From Consotaella salsifontis (GTDB taxonomy: Bacteria; Pseudomonadota; Alphaproteobacteria; Rhizobiales; Rhizobiaceae): DNA of 64,000 bases. Of this stretch, positions 1-12,899 are shown piece by piece (within the stretch, counting starts at the first letter, position 1; each line of letters opens with the position of its first letter). The notes below the pieces were generated by a model. It did not search any database, was not told the DNA's origin, and saw only the letters and a program-made list of their open reading frames with translations. The DNA lies in assembly GCF_900167365.1 (NCBI RefSeq), contig NZ_FUXL01000004.1:248001-312000 (forward strand). Reading direction: 5' to 3'. The position numbers were made by a program, and so were the translations under genes.

Positions 1-297
1 GAGGCGGAGCGCATCGCGCCCCACCGCGAGTTCTCCGGCGACCGGCCGTCCATCACTATCCTTTATCGCACTCTCGACCCGTTCTCCTTCGGGCGCCTCG
101 TGGCGCTCTACGAGCACCGCGTCTTCGTCGAGGCCCAGCTTTTCGGCATCAATGCCTTCGATCAATGGGGCGTCGAGCTGGGCAAGGAACTCGCCACCGG
201 GCTTCTGCCCATCGTGACGGGCCAGGCCTCGCCAGACGACCGAGATGCTTCGACGGCCGGCCTGGTCCGCGTCATTCAAGAGATGAGAGACCGATGA
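1..297 (+). CDS. pgi: glucose-6-phosphate isomerase, C-terminal part
   Basis: Only the last 98 codons are in the window; the 5' part lies before base 1. The enzyme interconverts glucose-6-phosphate and fructose-6-phosphate in the cytoplasm. The frame is open from base 1 and contains the family's C-terminal signature [10 protein letters not shown] after a helix with the conserved [20 protein letters not shown] type of sequence. The TGA stop overlaps the glgP ATG by 4 bases or fewer (ATGA), so the two are likely translationally coupled. This links hexose-phosphate supply to the glycogen genes that follow. Confidence 0.93.
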   Translation, partial: EAERIAPHREFSGDRPSITILYRTLDPFSFGRLVALYEHRVFVEAQLFGINAFDQWGVELGKELATGLLPIVTGQASPDDRDASTAGLVRVIQEMRDR

Positions 298-2810
298 ACC
301 TGACCAATTCCGAATCCAAAAACGCCGATCTCTCCGCCGAGGCTCTCGGCAACGAGATCAAAAGCGCGCCGAACCCCGTCCCCCGCGCCAACGACGCCGA
401 CACGCTGGCCGAGGAGATTCTGGAAAAGCTGACCTATTCGGTCGGCAAGGACCCGATCGTCGCCCGCCGCCACGACTGGCTGACGGCGACGACGCTGGCC
501 GTGCGCGACCGCATCATCGACCACTGGTTCGCCACCAGCCAGCGTGGCTACAAGGAGTCGCTGAAGCGCGTCTATTACCTGTCGCTCGAGTTCCTGATCG
601 GGCGCCTCTTGCGCGACGCCATCAGCAATCTCGGTCTCGACAAGACGCTGCCCGTCGCGCTGTCGCGCTACAACATCAATCTCGACCTGATCGAGCTGCT
701 CGAACCGGATGCGGCGCTGGGCAACGGCGGCCTGGGGCGTCTGGCTGCTTGCTTCATGGAATCCATGGCCTCGACCGGGGTGCCGAGCTACGGCTACGGC
801 ATCCGCTATCGCCACGGCCTTTTCCGGCAGGAAATCGCCGATGGCAGCCAGGTCGAACTGCCGGAGAACTGGCTCGCCCACGGCAACCCGTGGGAGTTCG
901 AGCGCCAGGAGGCCTCCTACGAAATCGGCTTCGGCGGCAAGGTCATCTCGATTCAGGAAGAGGGCAAGGGGCCGCGCCAGGTGTGGCGCCCGGCCGAGCG
1001 CCTGCTGGCGGTAGCCTATGACGTTCCGATCGTCGGCTGGCGCGCCGCCTCGGTCAACACGTTGCGCCTTTGGAGCGCGCAGGCGCTTGACCCGATCCTG
1101 CTGGACGCCTTCAACTCGGGCGACCATATCGGCGCGTTGCGCGAGGCCAATAAGGCAGAAGCCATCACCCAGGTCCTCTACCCGGCCGACTCGCACCTCG
1201 CCGGCCAGGAGCTGCGACTTCGCCAGGAGTATTTCTTCTCCTCCGCGTCGCTTCAGGACATTCTGCGCCGCCACCTGTCGCAGTATCCGAGCCTCGACAA
1301 CCTTTCCGACAAGGTGTCGATCCAGCTAAACGACACGCACCCGGCGGTGTCCGTCGCCGAGCTGATGCGTCTCCTGGTCGACGTACACGGTATGGATTGG
1401 GACAAGGCCTGGAAGATCACCCAGGAAACCTTCTCCTACACCAACCACACGCTTCTTCCCGAGGCGCTGGAGACTTGGCCCGTCCACATCTTCGAGCGGC
1501 TGTTGCCGCGCCAGATGCAGATCATCTACGCGATCAACGCGGCCGTCATCTCCGAGGCGCAGGGCAAGGGCTTCGACGGCGGCAAGATCGCCTCGCTCTC
1601 GCTGATCGACGAAGGCCATGGCCGCCGCGTACGCATGGGCCAGCTCGCTTTCGTTGGCTCCCATGCCATCAACGGCGTCTCCGCGCTCCACACCGAGCTG
1701 ATGAAGGAGACGGTGTTCCGCGCCCTTCACGAGCTCTATCCCGATCGCATCCAGAACAAGACCAACGGTGTGACGCCTCGGCGCTGGCTGTTCCAGTCCA
1801 ACCGGGGGCTGACCAAGCTTCTCGAGGAGACGATCGGGCCGGAGTTCAAGGACAATATCGACAAGCTCAAGGATTTCGATCGCTTCGCGACGGACCCGGA
1901 GACAAGGAAGCGCTTTGCCGCCGTCAAGCTCGACAACAAGAAGCGCCTCGCCAAGCTGATCTCGGAGCGCATGGCTCTCAACGTCAATCCCGAGGCGATC
2001 TTCGACATTCAGGTGAAGCGCATTCATGAGTACAAGCGCCAGCTCCTGAACGTCTTGGAGGCCGTGGCGCTTTATGAGCAGATCCGCTCCCACCCCGAGC
2101 AGAACTGGACGCCGCGGGTCAAGATCTTTGCCGGCAAAGCCGCGCCGAGCTACTTCAAGGCCAAGCTCATCATCCACCTGATCAACGACGTGGCGCGGGT
2201 CATCGATTCCGACCCGGCGGTGCGCGATCTCCTGAAGGTGGTGTTCATTCCGAACTACAATGTGAGCCTCGCCGAGACGATCATGCCGGCGGCCGACATC
2301 TCCGAGCAGATCTCGACCGCAGGCCTCGAGGCGTCCGGCACCGGCAACATGAAGTTCGCCCTGAACGGGGCGCTCACCATCGGCACGCTGGACGGCGCCA
2401 ATGTCGAGATGCTGGAGCATCTGGGCGACGAGAACATCTTCATCTTCGGGCTCAACGCCGACGATGTTGCCCGCCGCCGCAACGACGGCCACAGCGGCCG
2501 TGGCATCATCGAGACGACGCCGCTGCTCAAGAGCGCGATCGACTCTATCGCCTCGGGAGTCTTCTCTCCCGACGAACCGCAGCGCTACCGCGACCTGATC
2601 ACCGACCTCTACGACCGCGATTGGTGGATGATCTGCGCCGACTTCGACGCCTATTGGCAGACCCAGCGCCAGCTCGACGCCCTGTGGCTCGACAAGGACG
2701 CCTGGTACGAGAAGGCGATCCGGAACACCGCGCGCATGGGCTGGTTCTCATCCGATCGCTCGATCCGCGAATACGCTCATGACATCTGGAACGTGAAGAC
2801 TCTGTCGTGA
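294..2810 (+). CDS. glgP: glycogen phosphorylase
   Basis: 838 residues, normal for GT35 phosphorylases. It releases glucose-1-phosphate from the non-reducing ends of glycogen using pyridoxal phosphate. The PLP site [13 protein letters not shown] is present, with the Schiff-base lysine at about residue 687. The N-terminal [11 protein letters not shown] and [15 protein letters not shown] segments are also typical. I chose the ATG at 294 because it overlaps the pgi stop and precedes the first family-like sequence; an upstream in-frame extension reads as shadow of pgi. The gene is followed by a strong intrinsic terminator, so transcription from pgi-glgP probably stops before glgC. Confidence 0.97.
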   Translation: MNLTNSESKNADLSAEALGNEIKSAPNPVPRANDADTLAEEILEKLTYSVGKDPIVARRHDWLTATTLAVRDRIIDHWFATSQRGYKESLKRVYYLSLEFLIGRLLRDAISNLGLDKTLPVALSRYNINLDLIELLEPDAALGNGGLGRLAACFMESMASTGVPSYGYGIRYRHGLFRQEIADGSQVELPENWLAHGNPWEFERQEASYEIGFGGKVISIQEEGKGPRQVWRPAERLLAVAYDVPIVGWRAASVNTLRLWSAQALDPILLDAFNSGDHIGALREANKAEAITQVLYPADSHLAGQELRLRQEYFFSSASLQDILRRHLSQYPSLDNLSDKVSIQLNDTHPAVSVAELMRLLVDVHGMDWDKAWKITQETFSYTNHTLLPEALETWPVHIFERLLPRQMQIIYAINAAVISEAQGKGFDGGKIASLSLIDEGHGRRVRMGQLAFVGSHAINGVSALHTELMKETVFRALHELYPDRIQNKTNGVTPRRWLFQSNRGLTKLLEETIGPEFKDNIDKLKDFDRFATDPETRKRFAAVKLDNKKRLAKLISERMALNVNPEAIFDIQVKRIHEYKRQLLNVLEAVALYEQIRSHPEQNWTPRVKIFAGKAAPSYFKAKLIIHLINDVARVIDSDPAVRDLLKVVFIPNYNVSLAETIMPAADISEQISTAGLEASGTGNMKFALNGALTIGTLDGANVEMLEHLGDENIFIFGLNADDVARRRNDGHSGRGIIETTPLLKSAIDSIASGVFSPDEPQRYRDLITDLYDRDWWMICADFDAYWQTQRQLDALWLDKDAWYEKAIRNTARMGWFSSDRSIREYAHDIWNVKTLS

Positions 2811-2853
2811 ACGGCGCGGCTTCGGCCGCGCTCCCATCCACGTCGCATTCGGG

Positions 2854-2886
2854 CCGGCGCGAGGAGCTTTCCTCGCGCCGGTCTTT
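2854..2886 (+). terminator. intrinsic terminator after glgP
   Basis: A perfect 12-bp stem (CCGGCGCGAGGA with its complement) around a GCTT loop, followed by TCTTTC. It lies 44 bp after the glgP stop. A smaller 7-bp stem with a TTCG loop sits just before it at 2814-2831. Confidence 0.8.
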
Positions 2887-2957
2887 CGCGCCTGACGCTG
2901 TGACATCAGGTCACTCGCTGACCGAACGGAATATTTGTGCTCGGCCGAGCTTAATCC

Positions 2958-2987
2958 TTGCAGACACTGGCGTTTGCCGCATTATCT
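2958..2987 (+). promoter_or_regulatory. possible promoter for glgC-glgA-pgm-glgX
   Basis: TTGCAG (2958-2963) and TTATCT (2982-2987) are 18 bp apart, about 95 bp before the glgC start and after the glgP terminator. The match to a housekeeping promoter is fair, and its position makes sense, but no start site is known. The rest of the 270-bp gap contains no gene that I can support. Confidence 0.45.
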
Positions 2988-3080
2988 AGCCCGAGAAGCA
3001 GAGACGGCGCCTCTCTGCTTCTCTCTTATCAAGAGCGTGGGGTTCGGCGCCCTGCCGCCCCGCGGCCATGGGAGGGATAT

Positions 3081-4342
3081 ATGCCCGAAGGAAGACGCAT
3101 TGCGCCTATCTCGCGCGACACGATGGCGTTCGTGTTGGCGGGCGGGCGAGGCAGCAGACTTCTCGAGCTCACCGACCGCCGCGCCAAGCCGGCGGTCTAT
3201 TTCGGTGGCAAGTCGCGCATCATCGACTTCGCGCTGTCGAACGCGATCAATTCGGGCATTCGACGCATCGGCGTCGCCACGCAGTACAAGGCCCACAGCC
3301 TGATCCGCCACCTGCAGCGAGGCTGGAACTTCCTGAGGCCTGAGCGAAACGAGAGCTTCGACATTCTGCCCGCGAGCCAGCTCGTTTCCGAGGAATGGTA
3401 CGCGGGCACCGCCGACGCAGTTTATCAGAATCTCGGGATCATCGAGGACTACGCCCCCCACTACATCGTCATCCTGGCGGGCGACCACGTCTACAAGATG
3501 GACTACGAGATCATGCTGCAGCAGCACGTCGACACGGGCGCCGACGTGACGATCGGCTGCCTGGAGGTGCCGCGCATGGAGGCGGTGGCTTTCGGCGTCA
3601 TGCATGTGGACGGCGACGACCGCATCACCGACTTTCTGGAGAAGCCGGCCGATCCACCGTCGATTCCCGGCCGCCCCGACACGGCGCTCGCCTCCATGGG
3701 CATCTACGTGTTCGAGACGAACTTCCTCATGGATCAGCTCCGGCGCGACGCGGCCGACCCGCATTCCTCGCGCGATTTCGGCAAAGACATCGTTCCGCAC
3801 ATCGTCAAGCACGGCAACGCCTACGCCCACTATTTCAGCCGCTCGGTCGTGCGTTCGGCGGCGGAATCGGAAGTCTATTGGCGCGACGTCGGAACGGCGG
3901 ACGCCTATTGGCAGGCCAATATCGACCTTACCGACGTCGTTCCCCCGCTCGACATCTACGACCGCGACTGGCCGATCTGGACCTATGCGGAGATCACGCC
4001 GCCGGCAAAGTTCGTCCATGACGAGGAGGGGCGGCGCGGTCAGGCGTTCTCGTCGCTGATTTCCGGCGACTGCATCATTTCCGGCGGCACGCTGCGGAAA
4101 TCGCTGTTGTTCACCGGCGTGCGACAACGCTCCTATTCCTATCTCGACCACGCCGTGGTTCTGCCCTATTGCCATGTCGGGCGCGGCGCGCGCATCCACC
4201 ATGCCATCATCGATCGCGGCGTTCACATCCCGGACGGCCTGGTCATCGGCGAGGACCCGGAGCTCGACGCCCAGCGCTTCCGCCGCACGAGCAACGGTGT
4301 CTGCCTCGTCACCAAGGAAATGATCGACCGGCTCAATTATCG

Positions 4343-4346
<4 letters not shown>
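3081..4346 (+). CDS. glgC: glucose-1-phosphate adenylyltransferase (ADP-glucose pyrophosphorylase)
   Basis: 421 residues, the usual GlgC length. It makes ADP-glucose from ATP and glucose-1-phosphate, the committed step of bacterial glycogen synthesis. The nucleotide-binding LAGGRGSRL motif and the [11 protein letters not shown] segment lie near residues 17-40. A left-handed beta-helix C-terminal domain follows ([21 protein letters not shown]). The ATG at 3081 has GGGAGGG a few bases upstream; longer in-frame extensions lack a site. The TGA overlaps the glgA ATG by 4 nt. Rhizobial GlgC enzymes are usually activated by fructose-6-phosphate and pyruvate, which is family knowledge and not visible here. 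Confidence 0.97.
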
Positions 4347-7427
<3,081 letters not shown>

Positions 7428-7440
7428 CGGCAGATGCGGG

Positions 7441-9504
7441 ATGATGGATGAACTGACAGCCGAGCGTGGCGCGCCAGCCGCGCTCGGGGCCACCGTGCAC
7501 GACGACGGCATCGAGTTCGCCGTCTATTCCGAGAACGCGGACGATATCTATCTCTGCCTCTTCAGCGCGACCGACATCACCGAAAGCCGGCGCTTTCGCC
7601 TGCCGGGGCGGCAGGGCGGCGTTTGCTACGGCTTTGCTCCGGGATTGCAGCCGGGCACCCGTTATGGATTTCGCGCCAAAGGTCCATATCAACCGACCGA
7701 GGGTCATCGCTTCGATTTCTCCAAGCTGCTTGTCGACCCTTACGCGCGCGCTCTCGACCGCCCCTTCGTCTATTCGCCGGCGCTCGCGACCGCGCCTGAG
7801 GAGCAGCTCGACAGCGCGCCGTTCGTACCGCGCGCACTCGCCGTCTCGCCGTCGCCCGATGCGCGGCCCCTCCCCTTCCGCGCGCCCGGCTTCACCTACG
7901 AATTGCTGGTCAAGGGCTTCAGCCAGCGCAATCCGGGCGTTTCCGCCGAAAAGCGCGGCACCCTCGCCGCCCTGGCCGAGCCCGCCGTTCTCGACCATTT
8001 TGCCCGGATCGGCATCGACACGATCGAGCTGATGCCGATCGCCGCCTGGCTCGGCGAGCGCCATCTTCACCAGCTCGGCCTGTCCAATGTGTGGGGCTAC
8101 AATCCCATCACCCACATGGCGCCGGACCCGCGCTTGGCGCCGGGCGGGCTCGCCGAGGTTCGCCGCGTGGTCGAAGCTTTGCACGCGCGCGGCATCCGCG
8201 TTCTCCTCGACGTCGTGTTCAACCATTCGGGCGAGGCCGACGAAACCGGGCCCACCGTCTGCTTCCGCGGCCTCGACAACAAGCTCTATTACCGTACGCC
8301 GCCGGACAATCCCGGCCTCCTCATCAACGACACGGGATGCGGCAACACCTTCGCCGTCGACCGGCCGCCGGTCGCCCGCTACTTCGTCGACGTGCTCAGA
8401 AGCTGGGTCGAGACCACCGGCATCGACGGTTTCCGCTACGACCTCGCCACCGTGCTCGGGCGCCTGCCCGACGGCTTCTCCATCGAAGCGCCCTTCTTCA
8501 GGATGGTCGCCGCCGATCCTGTCCTGAAGGACCGCATCCACGTGGCCGAGCCCTGGGATATTGGCCCCGGCGGCTATCAGGTGGGCAGCTTTCCGCCGTC
8601 CTGGTTCGAATGGCAGGACCGCTTTCGCGACGACGTGCGGCGCTTCTGGCGCGGCGATGCCGGCTTGGTCGGCACCCTGGCGACGCGCATCGCCGGCTCG
8701 GCGGACATCTACGATCGCGGCGGGCGCAAGCCCTCGGCGGGCTTCAACTTCGTCGCGGCTCATGACGGCTTCAGCCTCGCCGATCTCACGGCCTATGTCG
8801 AAAAGCACAATCGCGCCAATGGCGAGAACAACCGTGACGGGCATAACGACAACCACTCCTGGAACCACGGCGTCGAGGGCGAGACGAAGGACCCTGCGAT
8901 CGTCGAAGCGCGCAGGCGCGACGTTCGCGCCATGATGGCCACCGTGCTTCTGGCGCGCGGCACGCCGATGATCGTCGCCGGCGACGAGTTCGGCCGCAGC
9001 CAGAAGGGCAACAACAACGGCTATTGCCAGGACAACGAGACGGTCTGGCTCGACTGGGCGAAGGCCGATGAAAAGCTCATCGCCTTCACCGGAAGGCTCG
9101 CCGCCCTCCGAAAGCGGTATCCGGCCCTGTCGCTCGATCGCTTCCTGACCGGAGCACCCATCGACGGCGATGGCGTTCCCGACGTCGTATGGCTGAAGGA
9201 AGACGGCAAGCCCCTCGCCGTTGCCGACTGGACCGCCCCCGACCGGCGCTTTCTCGGCATGGCGCTGCACGCGCCGGCGAGCGATCCAGTAGCCGGCCAC
9301 AACCGTGTGCTGGTCTATTTCAACGCCGCGCCCGGAGACGCGCGCGTGCGCCTGCCTCTCCCCGGCCCCACCGGCATCTACAGGCTCGCCCTGTCCTCGG
9401 ACGCGCCCGATCTCGCGCCGCGTGTGGTCGATCATCGCGCCGACTTCGTCGTCAGGGGGCGCTCCGTCGCGGTGCTGATCGAGGAGAACGTGTCGCCGGC
9501 GTGA
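7441..9504 (+). CDS. glgX: glycogen debranching enzyme GlgX
   Basis: 687 residues, GH13 subfamily 11 isoamylase type. It cleaves alpha-1,6 branches left by phosphorylase. An N-terminal CBM48-like domain (residues about 15-110) precedes the TIM barrel. The catalytic triad can be read: nucleophile Asp334 in GFRYDLA, acid Glu370 in HVAEPWD, and Asp442 in AHDGFSL. Two ATGs in tandem (7441, 7444) make the exact start uncertain by one codon. It ends the glycogen cluster. No branching enzyme gene lies anywhere in the cluster, so its substrate branches must be made by an enzyme encoded elsewhere. Confidence 0.96.
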   Translation: MMDELTAERGAPAALGATVHDDGIEFAVYSENADDIYLCLFSATDITESRRFRLPGRQGGVCYGFAPGLQPGTRYGFRAKGPYQPTEGHRFDFSKLLVDPYARALDRPFVYSPALATAPEEQLDSAPFVPRALAVSPSPDARPLPFRAPGFTYELLVKGFSQRNPGVSAEKRGTLAALAEPAVLDHFARIGIDTIELMPIAAWLGERHLHQLGLSNVWGYNPITHMAPDPRLAPGGLAEVRRVVEALHARGIRVLLDVVFNHSGEADETGPTVCFRGLDNKLYYRTPPDNPGLLINDTGCGNTFAVDRPPVARYFVDVLRSWVETTGIDGFRYDLATVLGRLPDGFSIEAPFFRMVAADPVLKDRIHVAEPWDIGPGGYQVGSFPPSWFEWQDRFRDDVRRFWRGDAGLVGTLATRIAGSADIYDRGGRKPSAGFNFVAAHDGFSLADLTAYVEKHNRANGENNRDGHNDNHSWNHGVEGETKDPAIVEARRRDVRAMMATVLLARGTPMIVAGDEFGRSQKGNNNGYCQDNETVWLDWAKADEKLIAFTGRLAALRKRYPALSLDRFLTGAPIDGDGVPDVVWLKEDGKPLAVADWTAPDRRFLGMALHAPASDPVAGHNRVLVYFNAAPGDARVRLPLPGPTGIYRLALSSDAPDLAPRVVDHRADFVVRGRSVAVLIEENVSPA

Positions 9505-9534
9505 CCGCCGCCATCGGTGAATTGCGTTTTGGCG

Positions 9535-9600
9535 GCGGGACCGGCAAAGTCCCGCTTCCGAAGCATGATTCCGAAGCGCAAACCCTCCGAGAATCATGCT
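9535..9600. repeat. hairpin and REP-like inverted repeat between glgX and mutL
   Basis: First comes a 7-bp stem GCGGGAC/GTCCCGC (9535-9541 and 9549-9555), which could end glgX transcription but lacks a T-run. Then a perfect 10-bp inverted repeat, AGCATGATTC (9562-9571) and GAATCATGCT (9591-9600), 19 nt apart. The arms resemble the short palindromic intergenic repeats common in rhizobial genomes; that resemblance is from memory and was not searched. Confidence 0.6.
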
Positions 9601-9684
9601 GCGTCAATAGGTTACGGCAATAGGCGGGCCGATCCATCCGCCTCTTCGCCTCGCCATACCATCTGTTCCGAGCCTATTCGCCCA

Positions 9685-11532
9685 ATGCCGATCCGCCAAC
9701 TCTCCGAAACCATGATCGATCAGATCGCCGCCGGCGAGGTCGTCGAGCGGCCGGCGAGCGTCGTCAAGGAGCTGGTGGAGAATGCCCTCGACGCGGGCGC
9801 GCGACGAATCGAGATCGTCACCGCCGGCGGCGGCAAGAGCTTGATCCGCGTTTCCGACGATGGTTCGGGCATTCCAGCCGACGAGCTGCCGCTCGCCATC
9901 CGCCGACATTGTACATCGAAGCTCGACGGCGGCCTCTCCGATATCCGCACCCTCGGCTTTCGCGGCGAGGCACTGCCCTCGATCGGCTCGGTGGCGCGCC
10001 TCAGCCTCAAGTCGCGGCTCATGGGAGCCGACGGCGCCCATGAAATCCGCGTCGAGAGCGGGCGGATCGATGGCCCTCGCCCAGCGGCGCTCGGGCGCGG
10101 AACGGTGGTCGAGGTGCGCGATCTCTTTCATGCCGTGCCGGCGCGCCTCAAATTCCTGAAGAGCGACCGGGCGGAAAGCTCGGCGATCACCGAGGTCGTG
10201 CGCCGCATCGCCATCGCCGCGCCCGCCGTGCGCTTCGAGCTTGCCGGCGCGGACCGCTCGCCCACGGTGTTCGAGCCGGCGGACGATGACAATGCGCTGG
10301 GGCGCATCGCGGCGGTGGTCGGCGCCGATTTCGCCAAGAACAATCTTGCCCTCGACGCCCTGCGGGAGGGCGTTCGGCTGGAAGGCTTCGCCGGACTGCC
10401 AACGTTCAATCGCGGCAACGCGTTGCACCAGTACTTCTACGTCAACGGCCGCCCGGTGCGCGACAAGATGCTTCTGTCGGCGCTGCGCGGCGCCTATGCC
10501 GACGTCATGGCGCGCGACCGCCATCCCGTCGCCGTGCTCTTCATCTCGCTCGATCCGGATCTGGTGGACGTCAACGTGCATCCGGCGAAGGCGGACGTGC
10601 GGTTTCGCGATCCGGGACTCGTGCGCGGCCTCGTCGTCGGGGCGATCCGCGAGGCACTCGCGGCAAGCGGGCTTCGCGGATCGACGGAGCGCGCGGCAGG
10701 TATGATGGCGAGCCTACGCCCGGCCGCCTCTGCCTATTCACCCTCGGCCAGCGCCACGCCCTCCCCGCGTTTTGGCGCGGACCACGGCTTCGGCGAGCGC
10801 CGCGACCGCCCGTTCGACATGGCCCGCTCGCCCTTCCGCCCGCTCGACGATCGGCCCGAGGCGGGTGCTCCGGCGCCGGTGCAAATGGACGCCGCCCTCG
10901 CGCCGGCGGCACGGATCGCCGAGCCGGAGCCGGCCGAGATCAGTGCGACGCACCATCCTCTCGGCGCGGCACGCGCGCAGCTCCACACCAACTATATCGT
11001 CGCCGAGACCGAGGACGGCCTCGTCATCGTCGACCAGCACGCCGCCCACGAGCGCCTGGTCTACGAAGCGCTGAAGGAGGCGCTCTATGGCCGTCCCCTT
11101 CCCTCGCAGCTGCTGCTTCTGCCTGAGATCGTCGATCTGCCGGTGGAGGATGCCGACCGCCTCGCCGAGAACGCCGAGGCGCTCAGGCGCTTTGGGCTGT
11201 CGCTGGAGCGCTTCGGCCCCGGCGCGGTGGCGGTTCGCGAAACGCCGGCGATCCTTGGCAAGGTCGACACCCAGGCACTGGTGCGCGAGCTCGCCGATCA
11301 GCTGGCCGATGGCGGTGATCCCGATCACCTCAAGGAGCGCATCGACCATGTGGCGGCCACCATGGCCTGCCATGGCTCCGTGCGCTCCGGCCGCCGTCTC
11401 ACCGGCGAGGAAATGAACGCGCTTCTGCGCCAGATGGAGACGACGCCCGGCTCCGGGCAGTGCAATCATGGCCGCCCCACCTTTGTGGAACTGAAGCTTT
11501 CCGACATCGAGCGCCTTTTCGGCAGGCGGTAG
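9685..11532 (+). CDS. mutL: DNA mismatch repair protein MutL
   Basis: 615 residues. MutL is the ATP-driven linker and nicking endonuclease of mismatch repair. The N-terminal GHKL ATPase has ENALDAGA and [15 protein letters not shown] proline- and alanine-rich linker (residues about 335-430) leads to the C-terminal dimerisation domain. That domain carries [12 protein letters not shown], which fits the endonuclease motif DQHA-x2-E-x4-E, plus CNHGRPT near the end. This implies a MutH-independent, nicking MutL, as is usual outside gamma-proteobacteria. The ATG at 9685 gives the canonical start MPIRQL; longer upstream frame is non-homologous. Confidence 0.97.
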   Translation: MPIRQLSETMIDQIAAGEVVERPASVVKELVENALDAGARRIEIVTAGGGKSLIRVSDDGSGIPADELPLAIRRHCTSKLDGGLSDIRTLGFRGEALPSIGSVARLSLKSRLMGADGAHEIRVESGRIDGPRPAALGRGTVVEVRDLFHAVPARLKFLKSDRAESSAITEVVRRIAIAAPAVRFELAGADRSPTVFEPADDDNALGRIAAVVGADFAKNNLALDALREGVRLEGFAGLPTFNRGNALHQYFYVNGRPVRDKMLLSALRGAYADVMARDRHPVAVLFISLDPDLVDVNVHPAKADVRFRDPGLVRGLVVGAIREALAASGLRGSTERAAGMMASLRPAASAYSPSASATPSPRFGADHGFGERRDRPFDMARSPFRPLDDRPEAGAPAPVQMDAALAPAARIAEPEPAEISATHHPLGAARAQLHTNYIVAETEDGLVIVDQHAAHERLVYEALKEALYGRPLPSQLLLLPEIVDLPVEDADRLAENAEALRRFGLSLERFGPGAVAVRETPAILGKVDTQALVRELADQLADGGDPDHLKERIDHVAATMACHGSVRSGRRLTGEEMNALLRQMETTPGSGQCNHGRPTFVELKLSDIERLFGRR

Positions 11533-11636
11533 GAACGGTGACGGCGTTGAGGATCGAGCTCCGGACCTCGGCGTTGACTTGAGGCGCCATCGGGGCGAAG
11601 ACGGCGGCAAGATCACCACGAAAGAGGCGAAAGCCG

Positions 11637-11864
11637 ATGATGAACCGGATGGACAGCGGGGGCGAGGCCAAGCTTCGCTATCTCGACGGAGACTTCGAAA
11701 TCGTGCGCCCCGGCGCCTTCGTGCGATGTGTGGTGACGGGCGAATCCATCGCCATCGATGCGCTGCGCTATTGGAGCGTCGATCGGCAGGAGCCCTATGT
11801 CGACGCCGCCGCCGCGCTGAAGCGCGAGCTCGAATGCCATCCGGAGCTAACCCGCGGACGTTGA
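11637..11864 (+). CDS. DUF2093 family protein
   Basis: 75 residues. Small soluble protein of unknown function, matching the DUF2093 pattern with LRYLDGDFEIVRPG, VRCVVTG and LRYWSVDRQEPYVDA. The family is largely confined to Rhizobiales and usually sits, as here, between mutL and lpxK. ATG codons occur at 11637 and 11640; either could start. Its 3' end overlaps the 3' end of lpxK on the other strand by 18 bp, so the two messages are complementary at their tails. No catalytic residues can be named. Confidence 0.85.
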   Translation: MMNRMDSGGEAKLRYLDGDFEIVRPGAFVRCVVTGESIAIDALRYWSVDRQEPYVDAAAALKRELECHPELTRGR

Positions 11865-12899
11865 GCGTCCTGAACCGGGCGAAAAACGCCGGCGCTCGAA
11901 GGCCGAGAACGCCATCTCGATGAGACGCTCCGGCTGATCCTCCTCGGCGAAGCGCAGCTCGACGTCGAGCACATCGAGACAGGACCGGAGCGACGCGGCG
12001 AGGCCGCTTTCGCCGGACAAGCGCGCCGCGTCCTTCGACGTCGTGACGAGCTTGAGGTCGGCGCTCATCGCCTCCTTGATCAGGGCCGCCATCTCCGCTT
12101 CCGTCAGGCGGTGATGATCGGGAAAATCGCGGGTCGCGACGATGTGTGCTCCGGCCGCCCGAAGCGTCGCATAGAACTTCTCGGGGTCGCCAATGCCGGC
12201 GAACGCGAGGACCCGCGCGCCGGAAAAGCGCTCGGGCCGCACGGAGGCGAGATGCGCGCGCAGCATCGTCCGGCCAGCCCTTGCGCTGGCTCGTGCCGCC
12301 GCGCCGGCGCCCTCTCCCTCGCCGACGACCACCAGCACATCGGCGCGTCTCAGCTGCGAGACCAGCGGCGCCCGCAAGGGGCCAGCGGGCAGAACCCGAC
12401 CATTGCCGAAGCCGCGCTTGCCGTCCACCACCAGGACGGCGAGGTCGGGATGGATCTGCGCGCTCTGAAAGCCATCATCCATGATCACCAGATCGGCCCT
12501 CACGGCGGACAGCAAATGCTCGGCGCCGCGTGCCCGATCGGGACAGACGACGGTCGGGCCGACCCGCGAGAGCAGCAGAGGCTCGTCGCCGACATCGCGC
12601 GCCGCGCTTGCCTGCGGATCGACAAGAACGGGAGAGCGGGCGCGGCTGCCATAGCCCCTCGTCAGGTAGGCGGGGTTAAGGCCACGCGCCCTTGCCGCCT
12701 GCCCGAGCGCCAGGGCGAGAGGCGTTTTGCCGGCACCGCCGACCGTGGGATTGCCGACACAGATGACGGGCACCGGCAACGGAACGCGCGGCGCAGTTTC
12801 CAGGCGCCGCCCGGCCACATGGCCATAGGCTGCGGCCAAGGGAGAAAGGGCAAGCGAGAGAGCGCCCGGCCCCTGCCACCAGAAGGCCGGCGCCCTCAT
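11847..12899 (-). CDS. lpxK: tetraacyldisaccharide 4'-kinase
   Basis: 350 residues. It phosphorylates the 4' position of the lipid A disaccharide at the inner membrane. The P-loop GNPTVGGAGKTP lies near residue 50, after an N-terminal hydrophobic helix that anchors the protein to the membrane. The VIMDDGFQ and GRVLPAGPLRAP segments are diagnostic. The start ATG overlaps the waaA stop by 4 nt. It is the last gene of the acyltransferase-waaA-lpxK operon. Residues VCVGNP-like and TRGYG downstream fit LpxK well; no alternative is likely. Confidence 0.96.
   Translation of the reverse strand: MRAPAFWWQGPGALSLALSPLAAAYGHVAGRRLETAPRVPLPVPVICVGNPTVGGAGKTPLALALGQAARARGLNPAYLTRGYGSRARSPVLVDPQASAARDVGDEPLLLSRVGPTVVCPDRARGAEHLLSAVRADLVIMDDGFQSAQIHPDLAVLVVDGKRGFGNGRVLPAGPLRAPLVSQLRRADVLVVVGEGEGAGAAARASARAGRTMLRAHLASVRPERFSGARVLAFAGIGDPEKFYATLRAAGAHIVATRDFPDHHRLTEAEMAALIKEAMSADLKLVTTSKDAARLSGESGLAASLRSCLDVLDVELRFAEEDQPERLIEMAFSAFERRRFSPGSGRSTSAG

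Noticed and set aside
2807..2989. Small + strand frame in the glgP-glgC gap
   Set aside because: It runs through the terminator hairpin and has no ribosome site.
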